A program made the position numbers and the translations under genes. Shown here one piece after another: positions 18,601-27,433 of a DNA stretch of 64,000 nt; positions within the stretch are counted from its first letter, which is position 1; every line of letters begins with the position of its first letter. The DNA lies in the NCBI GenBank assembly GCA_021805565.1, contig JAJZFA010000064.1, forward strand, positions 1 to 64,000. Direction: 5' to 3'. Under the pieces are notes generated by a model. That model saw nothing but the letters and a program-made list of their open reading frames with translations, was not told the origin of the DNA and made no database searches. Source of the stretch: Pseudomonadota bacterium. Its GTDB lineage: Bacteria; Pseudomonadota; Alphaproteobacteria; Acetobacterales; Acetobacteraceae.

Positions 18601-20023
18601 GCCCCCACCAAAGGTCATTCTCTGGAATCGCGTGAAACTGCGGCAGATAGAACGCGATAAGCCGGATGCTGGGATTGGCCGGTGCGATTGTCCCGGCTGG
18701 ATCGGGCTTGTAATAGACGCTTTTTGTAGTGCTTGCCTGAATTTGGGACAACAGCGCGGGGCGATCGTCCGAAGGCGGCCGGGCATCTTGCTTTGCGCCG
18801 GAACCGCTCACTCGTGCGCGCCGCTGTCTTAGCCGCGTTAGAAGTTGCCCGGACAGGGTCCAATATGCGGCCCGTGCCGCTAATCTGGCAAGGCGCGAAG
18901 CATGAGGGAAGCGCTTTCCCATGGTACGAAGTGGCTCACCAATAGTCCACCAAGTGCTATTTTCAATGGTGTCTAGTCTGGTTACCAGATAGTTATTACG
19001 GTCTCTTGCATAAGTTAACTGACTTTTATGGGTTTGAACTTGCCGCTCGAGATTTTCCGCATGAATTTTGCTTTCTGATAATATTTCGTGTCCAACATTA
19101 ATTTCCTGTCGAAGAATCTCAATAGTATTTACATCCGCAGTGTTTTTGTTCTGATATTCAATAATAAGCGGCATGAACACACGCTCCGCGACAGTCAATT
19201 CGCCGCGCACCTTATCGAGATCGTCTGGTTCGGCCGGTAGCCCCTCGGCCGCCCGCATAGCCCAGGAAAACGCCGTCTTGACCCATTCAGCCACATTTCC
19301 GCGCGCGTAAAGTTCGCCGGTTTCCATGCTGTGGTGGCGGAGGTCGGCCGACAGAAATTCCTCGATCCCGGCATCCGATGTATAGGACTGATCCGGCCAA
19401 CTCACGCCGATATCCCTACCAATTGTATTGAGGACGCCTCGCCAATCGTTCAAAAGACGATGATACGCTATAAATGACCGAGGATAACCCCGTGTATGGC
19501 GCTCCGCCGCCAAAAAGTGTTGGAGCCACAATAGCAGCGACCTATCGGTGGAAAATGCATCGCGCTTCTTCAGCGAAGCGGCCACTTCAAGCGGATTACG
19601 GACTGGAATCACAAACAGGGGCGCAATGCGGCGCTCCTCCAAAATCGACAACCACAAGGGAAGCAGGCGGCAAAGCCGCGGATCCTTCATAGCAAAAATC
19701 GCGGCGTCGCCGAAATCTCGCTCTAGCGCGGCAGTCAGCCGATGCCTGAACTGCCTGACAACATCCGACAAGAACCAGGAATCTGGAAAAGCCGCTAAAT
19801 CATCCCAAGACGAACCGGCTGTTTTCAGCAGTTCGTCATGGATATCGACGATTGCGCTTGGCTCCCAAAATCCCTTTTCATTATCGGAAGTAGCGCCGAT
19901 AAGCCTTGCAGGCAGCGCGATACCGCGCAACGCCAACAATTTGGTTAGCGCGGACGTGCCACTTCTATGCATGCCGACCACAAATATGGCCCGGCGACCC
20001 GAAAACTCAGTCTGAGAACCCAA
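15623..20023 (-). CDS. Four-domain sulfotransferase/WbsX/GT4/GT2 surface-glycan enzyme
   Basis: A 1466-residue protein with four enzymatic modules. Residues about 10-290 are a sulfotransferase-like domain with the PAPS-binding loop GMHRSGTSAL at 17-26. Residues about 290-350 are likely coiled coil, with many Glu, Gln and Asn. Residues about 453-795 are a WbsX (glycoside hydrolase 99-like) domain starting AFYLPQFHAIPENDLWWG. Residues about 813-1180 are a GT4 glycosyltransferase (IVSHDAHFHGAQ, later EAMASGLPTVVFEGSGG). Residues about 1184-1466 are a GT2 domain starting SVVVPNYNYARHLRQ with the DDASTDDS loop. Fused enzymes of this sort build O-antigen or capsule repeats. It is the first gene of the minus-strand glycan operon. 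The order of transfer and the sugars cannot be deduced. Confidence 0.88.
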   Translation of the reverse strand: MGSQTEFSGRRAIFVVGMHRSGTSALTKLLALRGIALPARLIGATSDNEKGFWEPSAIVDIHDELLKTAGSSWDDLAAFPDSWFLSDVVRQFRHRLTAALERDFGDAAIFAMKDPRLCRLLPLWLSILEERRIAPLFVIPVRNPLEVAASLKKRDAFSTDRSLLLWLQHFLAAERHTRGYPRSFIAYHRLLNDWRGVLNTIGRDIGVSWPDQSYTSDAGIEEFLSADLRHHSMETGELYARGNVAEWVKTAFSWAMRAAEGLPAEPDDLDKVRGELTVAERVFMPLIIEYQNKNTADVNTIEILRQEINVGHEILSESKIHAENLERQVQTHKSQLTYARDRNNYLVTRLDTIENSTWWTIGEPLRTMGKRFPHASRLARLAARAAYWTLSGQLLTRLRQRRARVSGSGAKQDARPPSDDRPALLSQIQASTTKSVYYKPDPAGTIAPANPSIRLIAFYLPQFHAIPENDLWWGRGFTEWTNVTRALPRFVGHIQPHLPADLGFYDLSNPETLKKQIILARRYGIGGFCFHYYWFNGRRLLEKPLDMLLGDPGIDMPFCINWANENWTRRWDGLDDDILLAQEYSPEDDIAFARGLIPIVTDPRYIRVDGRPLVMIYRPALLPDPAASVRRWREEFVRAGLEDPYVVMAQGFGDLDPRPHGIDAAVEFPPHKIAKTPPINNKLELLDPQFRGHVVDYEAIADYALSLPTAPYKLFRGVIPSWDNEARKPGMGFTIANSTPSKYGAWLAAACRLAVAEARHPDERIVFVNAWNEWAEGAYLEPDRHFGHAYLIETARVLAGSGKQDGGYPGTDRRVKIAIVSHDAHFHGAQLVSLALVRTLVTDHNIDLTVLLGGPGELTDTFRALAPTEVIPGDFADLAPWRNAARLLVANGVTAVLSNSLVSARALSAFRLAGLRVVQLVHELPTLIRNYGLEQTARDVATDAEVVVFSSSYAKERFEELAGTIRGQAVLRHQGLYMPPLSSEERSQKRKAIRQRLGIGDDRRLVLGVGFGDMRKGLDLWPNMARAVLAKCPEAAFLWVGTVEPSVAKLLADDMQAADLKDRFFLHGNVLLSELAGMYAAADVFALTSREDPFPSVVIEAMASGLPTVVFEGSGGIVELVRDAGGVCVPYLDVGAMARELSYLLRDVPAANEMGAKVADHIAQGFDFGDYAADMLALAIPSLSSISVVVPNYNYARHLRQRIESIWAQTVRVREIILLDDASTDDSEAVIASLAVKSPVPFRVVRNSTNSGSVARQWAKGIALAKGNFVWIAEADDFADPTFLAVALRAFKDPAIVMSYTESRMAGDDGEITGPDYRAYVADVDPVRWTADFRSAGTSEVARALAIKNTVPNVSAAVFRRGPLAEVVEEQLDGMVSYRNAADWFCYMHLLAHKGDIAFSAEILNTHRRHSGSITAHSDKGHLAEIVAMQDLAMTLVPVPPEIRASALRYRREVADKFRISLEDIA

Positions 20024-20228
20024 AAGCCAACTCCATACAAATAATTCGATGTTGAACCGTTATTTACACCAAGCTGTCAGCGATCCAGGTTCAGCCGCAA
20101 CCGACGATCCGGTTAATCTTGTTAAAAATGTAATCTACCTGGTCGTCAACCGCCGATTGCGGCACAGCAGCCAAATTCATTGACCCCCCGCGCCGCCGCG
20201 CCCTACGCTCCAACCCGGAGCACAACCC
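20024..20228. other. Divergent promoter region, glycan operon and hrcA
   Basis: The start codons of the large glycan enzyme (minus) and hrcA (plus) face away from each other across 205 bases. The stretch 20040-20150 is richer in A and T than its surroundings. No CIRCE palindrome (TTAGCACTC with its inverted copy) was found here, so HrcA self-control through CIRCE is not supported at this site. Confidence 0.35.
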
Positions 20229-21344
20229 ATGAACATGTCCGTCCCGCCGCCGGCCCGCTTTCCCCGCTTCCAGGGCCGCACACAGCCGTTCCCGGCGCCT
20301 CCGCCGCCGCTTCCGCCCGGCCTGGACGCGCGTTCGGCCGCCGTGCTGCGGGAAATTGTCGAGCAATACGTCGCCACCGGCGAACCCGTTGGGTCCCGCA
20401 CCCTGGCCCGTCGCCTGCCCATGGCCTTGTCGCCCGCCACCATCCGCAATGTCATGGCAGACCTGACGGACTCGGGCCTGCTGTTCGCCCCGCACACCTC
20501 CGCCGGGCGCCTGCCCACCGACCAGGGGCTGCGGCTTTTCGTCGATGGCCTGCTCAATTTCGGCGAACTGACGGAAGACGAACGCCTGTCGATCTCGGGC
20601 GCGCTCGCCGCCGCCGGCCGCAGCCTGGAAGACACGCTGGCGGAGGCCAGTTCGCTGCTGGCCGGCCTGTCCGCCGCCGCCGGGCTGGTGCTGGCACCCA
20701 AATCCGATGGCGCGGTGAAGCACATCGAATTCGTTCCCCTCGGGCCCGGCCGAGCGCTGGTGGTGCTGGTGAACAGCGATGGGCAGGTGGAAAACCGGGT
20801 GATCGAAACGCCGCCGGGCCTGCCGCCGTCGGCCCTGCAACAGGCCAGCAACTACCTCAACGCCCGCCTGTCCGGTCGTCCGCTGGCCGAACTGCGGCGG
20901 TTGGTCGGGGCGGAAATCGCCGCCAACCGCACAGAACTGGACGCGCTGTCCACCCTGGTGGTCGCGGCGGGCCTCGCCACCTGGACCGGGGAAGGCCGCA
21001 CCGGCAGCCTGATCGTCCGCGGCCAGGCCCGGTTATTGTCGGACGTGACCCAGCTTGACCGGCTGACGGCGATCCAGGGCCTGTTCGAGCGGCTGGAAGC
21101 GCAAGAAACCATGCTGCGCCTGCTAGATCTGGCGGAACAGTCCGACGGCGTGCGGATTTTCATCGGTGCGGAAAGCGGCGTCTTCAACACGTCCGGCGTG
21201 TCCATGGTGGTCGCGCCCGCTCGGAATGGCGGCGGACGCATTGTCGGCGCCATCGGCGTGATCGGCCCGACTCGCATCAATTATGGCCGGATCATCCCGG
21301 TGGTGGACTATACGGCGCGCGTCATCGGGCAACTGCTGGGCTGA
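20229..21344 (+). CDS. hrcA: Heat-inducible transcription repressor HrcA
   Basis: Repressor of class I heat-shock genes, which binds the CIRCE operator and responds to the chaperonin GroEL. The 371-residue product has the winged-helix N-terminal region with LREIVEQYVATGEPVGSRTL, then SPATIRNVMADLTDSGLL and HTSAGRLPTDQGLR, the best conserved family signature. The central and C-terminal parts include VVAPARNGGGRIVGAIGVIGPTRINY, shared here in two halves (VVAPARNGGG and GVIGPTRINY). Length is normal for Alphaproteobacteria. grpE follows on the same strand, an order common in this class. Confidence 0.96.
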   Translation: MNMSVPPPARFPRFQGRTQPFPAPPPPLPPGLDARSAAVLREIVEQYVATGEPVGSRTLARRLPMALSPATIRNVMADLTDSGLLFAPHTSAGRLPTDQGLRLFVDGLLNFGELTEDERLSISGALAAAGRSLEDTLAEASSLLAGLSAAAGLVLAPKSDGAVKHIEFVPLGPGRALVVLVNSDGQVENRVIETPPGLPPSALQQASNYLNARLSGRPLAELRRLVGAEIAANRTELDALSTLVVAAGLATWTGEGRTGSLIVRGQARLLSDVTQLDRLTAIQGLFERLEAQETMLRLLDLAEQSDGVRIFIGAESGVFNTSGVSMVVAPARNGGGRIVGAIGVIGPTRINYGRIIPVVDYTARVIGQLLG

Positions 21345-21434
21345 ACAAACCGCCCGATATGGGTTGTTCTTCGCGGCGGTGTTCCCTAACTGATGGCCGT
21401 CACGACCACCCAACACCAGCCATCGCAGGATACC

Positions 21435-22004
21435 ATGTCAGAACAGACCGCGGCCGAACCGGATGCCGCGCCCCCTCAGGACGAACCGGCGCCCGAAACG
21501 GCTCAGGACCGCATCGCCGCGCTGGAGGCCGAACTGGCGGAAATGAAGGAGCGCTGGATGCGCGCGGAGGCCGAAAACGCCAACGTGCGGACCCGTGCCC
21601 GCAAGGACGTTGACGATACCCGGCAGTACGCGGTGCAGAAATTCGCCACCGACGTTGTGGAAGCGGCCGAAAACCTCAAGCGCGGCCTGGACAGCCTGCC
21701 GCCGCCGTCGGACGACCAGCCCGCCATCGTGGCGAAGGTGCGCGAAGGCCTGGAAGGTGTCGAACGCAACTTCGTGGGCACGCTGGAGCGGAACGGAATC
21801 AAGCACGAAGATCCGGCGGGCAAGCCGTTCGACCCCAATTTGCATCAGGCGATGGCCGAACAGGAAACCGACGCGCATCCGCCCGGCACGGTGATTCAGG
21901 CCTGGTCCAAGGCCTGGACGCTGAACGGGCGATTGCTGCGCCCGGCCATGGTGGTTGTCGCCAAGGCGCCGGCGGCGGAAATCGCCAATTCCGGCGGCAA
22001 ATGA
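21435..22004 (+). CDS. grpE: Nucleotide exchange factor GrpE
   Basis: Cochaperone that releases ADP from DnaK. The 189-residue protein has a long helical N-terminal part (ALEAELAEMKERWMRAEAEN) and the conserved beta domain with DPAGKPFDPNLHQAM and the end PAMVVVAKAP. I chose the ATG at 21435, since AGGA stands six bases before it. An in-frame ATG at 21393 would add 14 residues but has no ribosome site. It lies 90 bases after hrcA and 142 before dnaK. Confidence 0.95.
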   Translation: MSEQTAAEPDAAPPQDEPAPETAQDRIAALEAELAEMKERWMRAEAENANVRTRARKDVDDTRQYAVQKFATDVVEAAENLKRGLDSLPPPSDDQPAIVAKVREGLEGVERNFVGTLERNGIKHEDPAGKPFDPNLHQAMAEQETDAHPPGTVIQAWSKAWTLNGRLLRPAMVVVAKAPAAEIANSGGK

Positions 22005-22043
22005 GCCAGGCCGGCAGCACGAGCCGGAAAAATTGGCCCTAAA

Positions 22044-22074
22044 CCCTTGTCGTGGCCGCGCGTGTCTCATACAT
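22044..22074 (+). promoter_or_regulatory. Putative sigma-32 heat-shock promoter for dnaK
   Basis: CCCTTG at 22044-22049 and CATACAT at 22068-22074 are spaced 18 bases apart, which fits the alphaproteobacterial sigma-32 pattern (CTTG, 17-18 bases, then CNTATNT-like). It lies about 75 bases before the dnaK start and after the grpE stop, giving dnaK its own heat-shock start. This is a match by eye to the consensus and has not been measured. Confidence 0.45.
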
Positions 22075-22146
22075 CAACGCTATTGGTAAAAGGGATGGCG
22101 CCGGTGCTTCGGGCCGAAGCCATCCGCTGAAAGGAGCTATTAGACA

Positions 22147-24066
<1,920 letters not shown>

Positions 24067-24091
24067 TTTGACAGGCTGACGGGAAAAGTAT

Positions 24092-24126
24092 CGCGCTCGC
24101 CCTTCTTTCGAAGGCGGGCGCGTTTT
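24092..24126 (+). terminator. Intrinsic terminator after dnaK
   Basis: The arms CGCGCTCGCCCTTC (24092-24105) and GAAGGCGGGCGCG (24110-24122) pair along 13 positions with one bulged C and one G-T pair, and TTTT follows at 24123. It sits between dnaK and dnaJ and may lower dnaJ levels relative to dnaK. Confidence 0.75.
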
Positions 24127-24185
24127 CCGTTTTGAACAGCCGGTTTTAACGCGCCTCAGGGCGCGGTACGCGATAAAGGGCTACG

Positions 24186-25325
24186 ATGGCCAAACAGGAT
24201 TATTACGCCACACTCGGCGTAGCGAAAAACGCAAGCCCGGACGACCTGAAAAAGGCGTACCGGAAGCTCGCCATGCAATTTCACCCTGATCGGAATCCCG
24301 GCGACAAGCAGGCCGAGGCGCGCTTCAAGGACGTCAGCGAAGCCTACGACATTCTGAAAGACGACCAGAAGCGCGGCGCCTACGACCGGTTCGGCCATGC
24401 GGCGTTCGAGCAAGGCGGCGGTGGCGGCGCAGGCATGGGTGGCTTCGATTTCTCCGCCACCGGCGACCTTGGCGATATCTTTGACCAAATGTTCGGCATG
24501 GGCCGGCGCGGCGGCGGCCAGCGCGCCCGCACCGGCGGCGATTTGCGCCAAGGGGTGGAAATCGATCTGGGGCAGGCGTTCAGCGGCACTAAGGTCAATC
24601 TGCGGGTGCCCACGCGGGTCAAATGCGAAGCGTGCGAAGGTTCCGGCTCGCAGGACAAAAACCGGTCGGCCGAAACGTGCCCAACCTGCCAGGGCGCCGG
24701 AAAGGTGCGGGCCCAGCAGGGGTTTTTCCTGGTCGAACGCACCTGCCCAACCTGTAACGGCCAGGGGCGCACGGTTCGCAATCCGTGCCGCGTCTGCCAG
24801 GGCGCCGGCACGGTGCAGCGGGAGCGCAGCCTGGCGGTTTCCATCCCGGCCGGCGTGGAAGACGGCACCCGCATTCGTCTGACCGGCGAAGGCGAAGCCG
24901 GCGGTCCCGGTGCGCAGAATGGCGATCTGTACGTGCATGTGTCCGTCCGGGCGCACGAATTCTTCCAGCGCGAGCAGGCCAACATCCTCATGCGCGTACC
25001 GCTGCGCATGACCCAGGCAGCGCTCGGCGACGAGATCGAAGTGCCGGTGATCGACGGTTCCCGCGCAAAGGTGAAAATTCCGGCGGGAACACAAACCGGC
25101 GATCAGTTCCGTTTGCGCGGTAAGGGGTTTTCGGTTCTGCGCAGCGCCGCGCGCGGCGACATGTTTATTCAGGTCGCTGTCGAAACGCCGCAAAACCTTT
25201 CGCCCAAGCAACGGGAATTGCTGGAAGCGTTCGAGGAGCAAGCCACCAAGGGCAGTAAGGGAAGCCCGGATCACGAAGGGTTTTTCGCCAAGGTCGCGGC
25301 ATTTTTCGAAGGCGGGCGCGGTTAG
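24186..25325 (+). CDS. dnaJ: Chaperone DnaJ (Hsp40)
   Basis: The 379-residue type I Hsp40 delivers substrates to DnaK and stimulates its ATPase. The J domain (1-70) has the HPD motif in FHPDRNPGDK; a glycine-rich linker with GGGGGAGMGGF follows; then the zinc domain with four CxxCxGxG repeats: CEACEGSG, CPTCQGAG, CPTCNGQG and CRVCQGAG. The C-terminal peptide-binding domains are complete. It lies on the same strand as dnaK, 119 bases after it, with a terminator-like hairpin in the gap. A structured repeat begins at its stop codon. Confidence 0.97.
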   Translation: MAKQDYYATLGVAKNASPDDLKKAYRKLAMQFHPDRNPGDKQAEARFKDVSEAYDILKDDQKRGAYDRFGHAAFEQGGGGGAGMGGFDFSATGDLGDIFDQMFGMGRRGGGQRARTGGDLRQGVEIDLGQAFSGTKVNLRVPTRVKCEACEGSGSQDKNRSAETCPTCQGAGKVRAQQGFFLVERTCPTCNGQGRTVRNPCRVCQGAGTVQRERSLAVSIPAGVEDGTRIRLTGEGEAGGPGAQNGDLYVHVSVRAHEFFQREQANILMRVPLRMTQAALGDEIEVPVIDGSRAKVKIPAGTQTGDQFRLRGKGFSVLRSAARGDMFIQVAVETPQNLSPKQRELLEAFEEQATKGSKGSPDHEGFFAKVAAFFEGGRG

Positions 25326-25437
25326 GCGACGCTGGCAAATAAGTGCGTCGGCACGTCGGCAAAGTTGCCTTGCAAAACATGCGCCGAGGGATTGTCCGCC
25401 GCCGCCGCCGCTTGTAGCGATTACTGTCGAGCAATCC
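25325..25437. repeat. Structured dispersed repeat, copy 1
   Basis: About 113 bases that align with 39339-39449 over the whole length with one 3-base gap. The first hairpin has arms GGCGAC/GTTGCC and GCTGGC/GTCGGC, then a tip GTGC-GTCG-GCAC with a bulge AAATAA on the left and AAA on the right. The second hairpin pairs GGATTG (25389-25394) with CAATCC (25432-25437) and weaker inner pairs. Bases that differ from copy 2 mostly keep pairing. It starts within the last codon of dnaJ and could act as a 3' structure of the dnaJ message. Confidence 0.75.
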
Positions 25438-25484
25438 ATTAGCGTTTAGCGCAGAACCGGCCGTCGCCCGCTGGGCAGGGCGTG

Positions 25485-26384
25485 CTATGTACCCGCCATC
25501 CATTGCGGGCCGATTCGCCGAGCCTCCATCACCAGCGCAGCGGTCAGCGGCGTCAACGGTTCCCGCCGCGGATAAATCAGGCCGATCGCCGGCGGCGGCA
25601 CCAGATCGTCGATCGGGATCGTCCGAATTGGGCCCGGCAAACCCATCACCTCCGCCAGTCCCGCCGGCATGATACTGGCCCAGCGGCCCGTTCGCACGTG
25701 TGAGAACAGCAGGATCATCGAATTCGACTGCAATGTCGGCGCGGGCTCCACCCCCGCGTCGCGTAGCCTCCGATCGATGATGCGGCGGTTTTGCATGTCC
25801 GGAGTCAGCAGGCACAGGGGCACCCGCGCGGCCTCTTGCCAGGTGACCGATTGCCGTCCGCCCAGCGGTTGATCGGCGGCGATCAGAAGGCAATAACGCT
25901 CATGGTACAGCGGCACCGCCCGCGCCCGCCCTAACGGTTCGTTATCGACATAGCCGATCCCGGCATCGATTTCGAGGTTATCCAGCAGAGTGAGTATCTC
26001 CAGCGAGGTACGCGACAGGATCGTGAACAGGACATCCGGATGCGCGGTATGAAGCGGCGTGGTCAGCGCCGAAACGATCGGCAGCGCCGTGGGTATCGCG
26101 GCGATGCGTAAATGGCCGGCCAGCCCCCGTTTCAACGCGCCAATCTCTTGCCGCATCGCACGATAATCGCCGACGATGCGGCGGGCCCAGTCCAGCACCC
26201 GCAAACCTTCGGGGGTAAATCCGATGAACTTCGATCGCCGCTGCACCAGCAGCACGCCCAGGCCCTCCTCCAGATATTTCAGGCCTGCCGACAGCGTGGG
26301 CTGTGTCACGCCGCAGGACTCCGCCGCCCGGCCGAAATGCTGCTCCCGCGCCAGGGCCAGCAGCATGTCCAGCTTGTCGATCAT
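25485..26384 (-). CDS. LysR-family transcriptional regulator
   Basis: A 299-residue regulator. The N-terminal winged helix is clear: FGRAAESCGVTQPTLSAGLK with LEEGLGVLLVQRRSKFIGFTPEG split across two helices and the wing, followed by a periplasmic-binding-protein-like effector domain (about 90-295). The effector is unknown. Its ATG overlaps the stop of the upstream aspartic-protease gene in ATGA, so the regulator and protease share a message. That arrangement is unusual, since LysR genes are more often divergent from their targets. It ends convergently to dnaJ. Confidence 0.9.
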   Translation of the reverse strand: MIDKLDMLLALAREQHFGRAAESCGVTQPTLSAGLKYLEEGLGVLLVQRRSKFIGFTPEGLRVLDWARRIVGDYRAMRQEIGALKRGLAGHLRIAAIPTALPIVSALTTPLHTAHPDVLFTILSRTSLEILTLLDNLEIDAGIGYVDNEPLGRARAVPLYHERYCLLIAADQPLGGRQSVTWQEAARVPLCLLTPDMQNRRIIDRRLRDAGVEPAPTLQSNSMILLFSHVRTGRWASIMPAGLAEVMGLPGPIRTIPIDDLVPPPAIGLIYPRREPLTPLTAALVMEARRIGPQWMAGT

Positions 26385-27295
26385 CGTTCGTTCGGCCGCT
26401 TCGACACAAAAACCTGCCGGTTCCGGAATGACAGCCAGACCCGCCGGCCTTGCAGGAACTGTTCTCCGATCAGCGCATCGCCGACGCCGAAGTCGGAATT
26501 CAGCACCGTCAGCCGCGGGTTGCCTTCGGCAACAGGTCCAACCCGCATCAGCATGAATTGATGCAGGTGAGACATCGTCTCGCCCGGTCCCACGCCATGC
26601 TGGCGCACCTGGGGATCCGCGGCCATCGTTTGATCGTTAAGCCCCATTCGGCGCGCCATATCCACGCCAAGCACGTTGCCTTGCGCGCCGGTGTCCAGGA
26701 TCGCCATGCCCGGAACATTATCCAGTTGAAACGGCACTAACAGTCGGTCCTTACGCGACCGGACGCCTAGTATCTCGGTGGCTGGCCCTGGCCAGGGCGG
26801 CTGCGCACTGGGACACAGGCGCGGGCGGTAAAGCGCCAGCGTATGGCCTGGCACATCGATATCGAGATCGAACGCGAGCAATATGTCGGCACCCAGCAGG
26901 CCGTCGGCGTTGAGTCCCGGGATGGTTTGCAAGTTGAACGTGCCGGATGCGATCCGGGTGATCGGAAAATGAACGCCGCCTAAAACGAGCCGGTCAATCG
27001 TGACATCGGTGGTGGTGGTGACGCCGCCAATGCCCAGCGATTTGTTCACGTATCGCGCGTCGTGTTGAAGGTTGAGCCGCTTGACGGCCTCATCGCCGAC
27101 CACCGTGCGCTCCGCCCCGGTATCGACGACGAGATGAACCCATTGGCCGTTGATACCGGCGGGCACAACCAACAATTGATCCTCAACCTCCAGCGGCATT
27201 TCCGCGACCTTGGTCAGCTTGCAATCGATGACCGGCGGGGTCGCGCAACGTGCCAGCAAGGCCAGCATCAGCAAGGCAGCGGCGCGATGGAGCAT
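26381..27295 (-). CDS. Exported two-domain retropepsin-like aspartic protease
   Basis: A 304-residue protein with a hydrophobic signal at residues 3-16, followed by a cysteine at 17; the preceding Arg makes lipidation doubtful. Two retropepsin-like units follow, each with its own active-site triplet: VVDTGAERTVVG (Asp58) and ILDTGAQGNVLG (Asp201), and after each a GLLGADILL- or IGEQFLQGR-like flap/strand. Such double-unit aspartyl proteases occur in Proteobacteria, with mostly unknown targets. I chose the ATG at 27295, since it begins the signal peptide; the open frame upstream has no protein-like sequence and faces the restriction gene. It overlaps the LysR gene by four bases. Confidence 0.75.
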   Translation of the reverse strand: MLHRAAALLMLALLARCATPPVIDCKLTKVAEMPLEVEDQLLVVPAGINGQWVHLVVDTGAERTVVGDEAVKRLNLQHDARYVNKSLGIGGVTTTTDVTIDRLVLGGVHFPITRIASGTFNLQTIPGLNADGLLGADILLAFDLDIDVPGHTLALYRPRLCPSAQPPWPGPATEILGVRSRKDRLLVPFQLDNVPGMAILDTGAQGNVLGVDMARRMGLNDQTMAADPQVRQHGVGPGETMSHLHQFMLMRVGPVAEGNPRLTVLNSDFGVGDALIGEQFLQGRRVWLSFRNRQVFVSKRPNER

Positions 27296-27433
27296 GAAGA
27301 GGGAATCCTTGGTCTCGATTTGCCCGGCTAATCTGCCATAGAGCCGCTCCGGTTGCCACGAACACGGGATATGCGCGCCCGATCTATACCGGGGTGGCTT
27401 CCCGGAACCGGCCGCGGCCCCTAAATTACGCGG

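Noticed and set aside
20024-22146. CIRCE operator near hrcA, grpE or dnaK
   Set aside because: No TTAGCACTC-type half sites with matching inverse were found in any of the gaps.
25391-25415. GCC triplet run as a microsatellite
   Set aside because: It is short, lies in the loop of the structured repeat, and copy 2 lacks most of it; it explains only the 3-base length difference.
24156-25439. Long open frame on the minus strand opposite dnaJ (427 codons)
   Set aside because: It is the mirror of a GC-rich, strongly conserved gene; dnaJ has clear motifs throughout, and the antisense product has no recognisable pattern.
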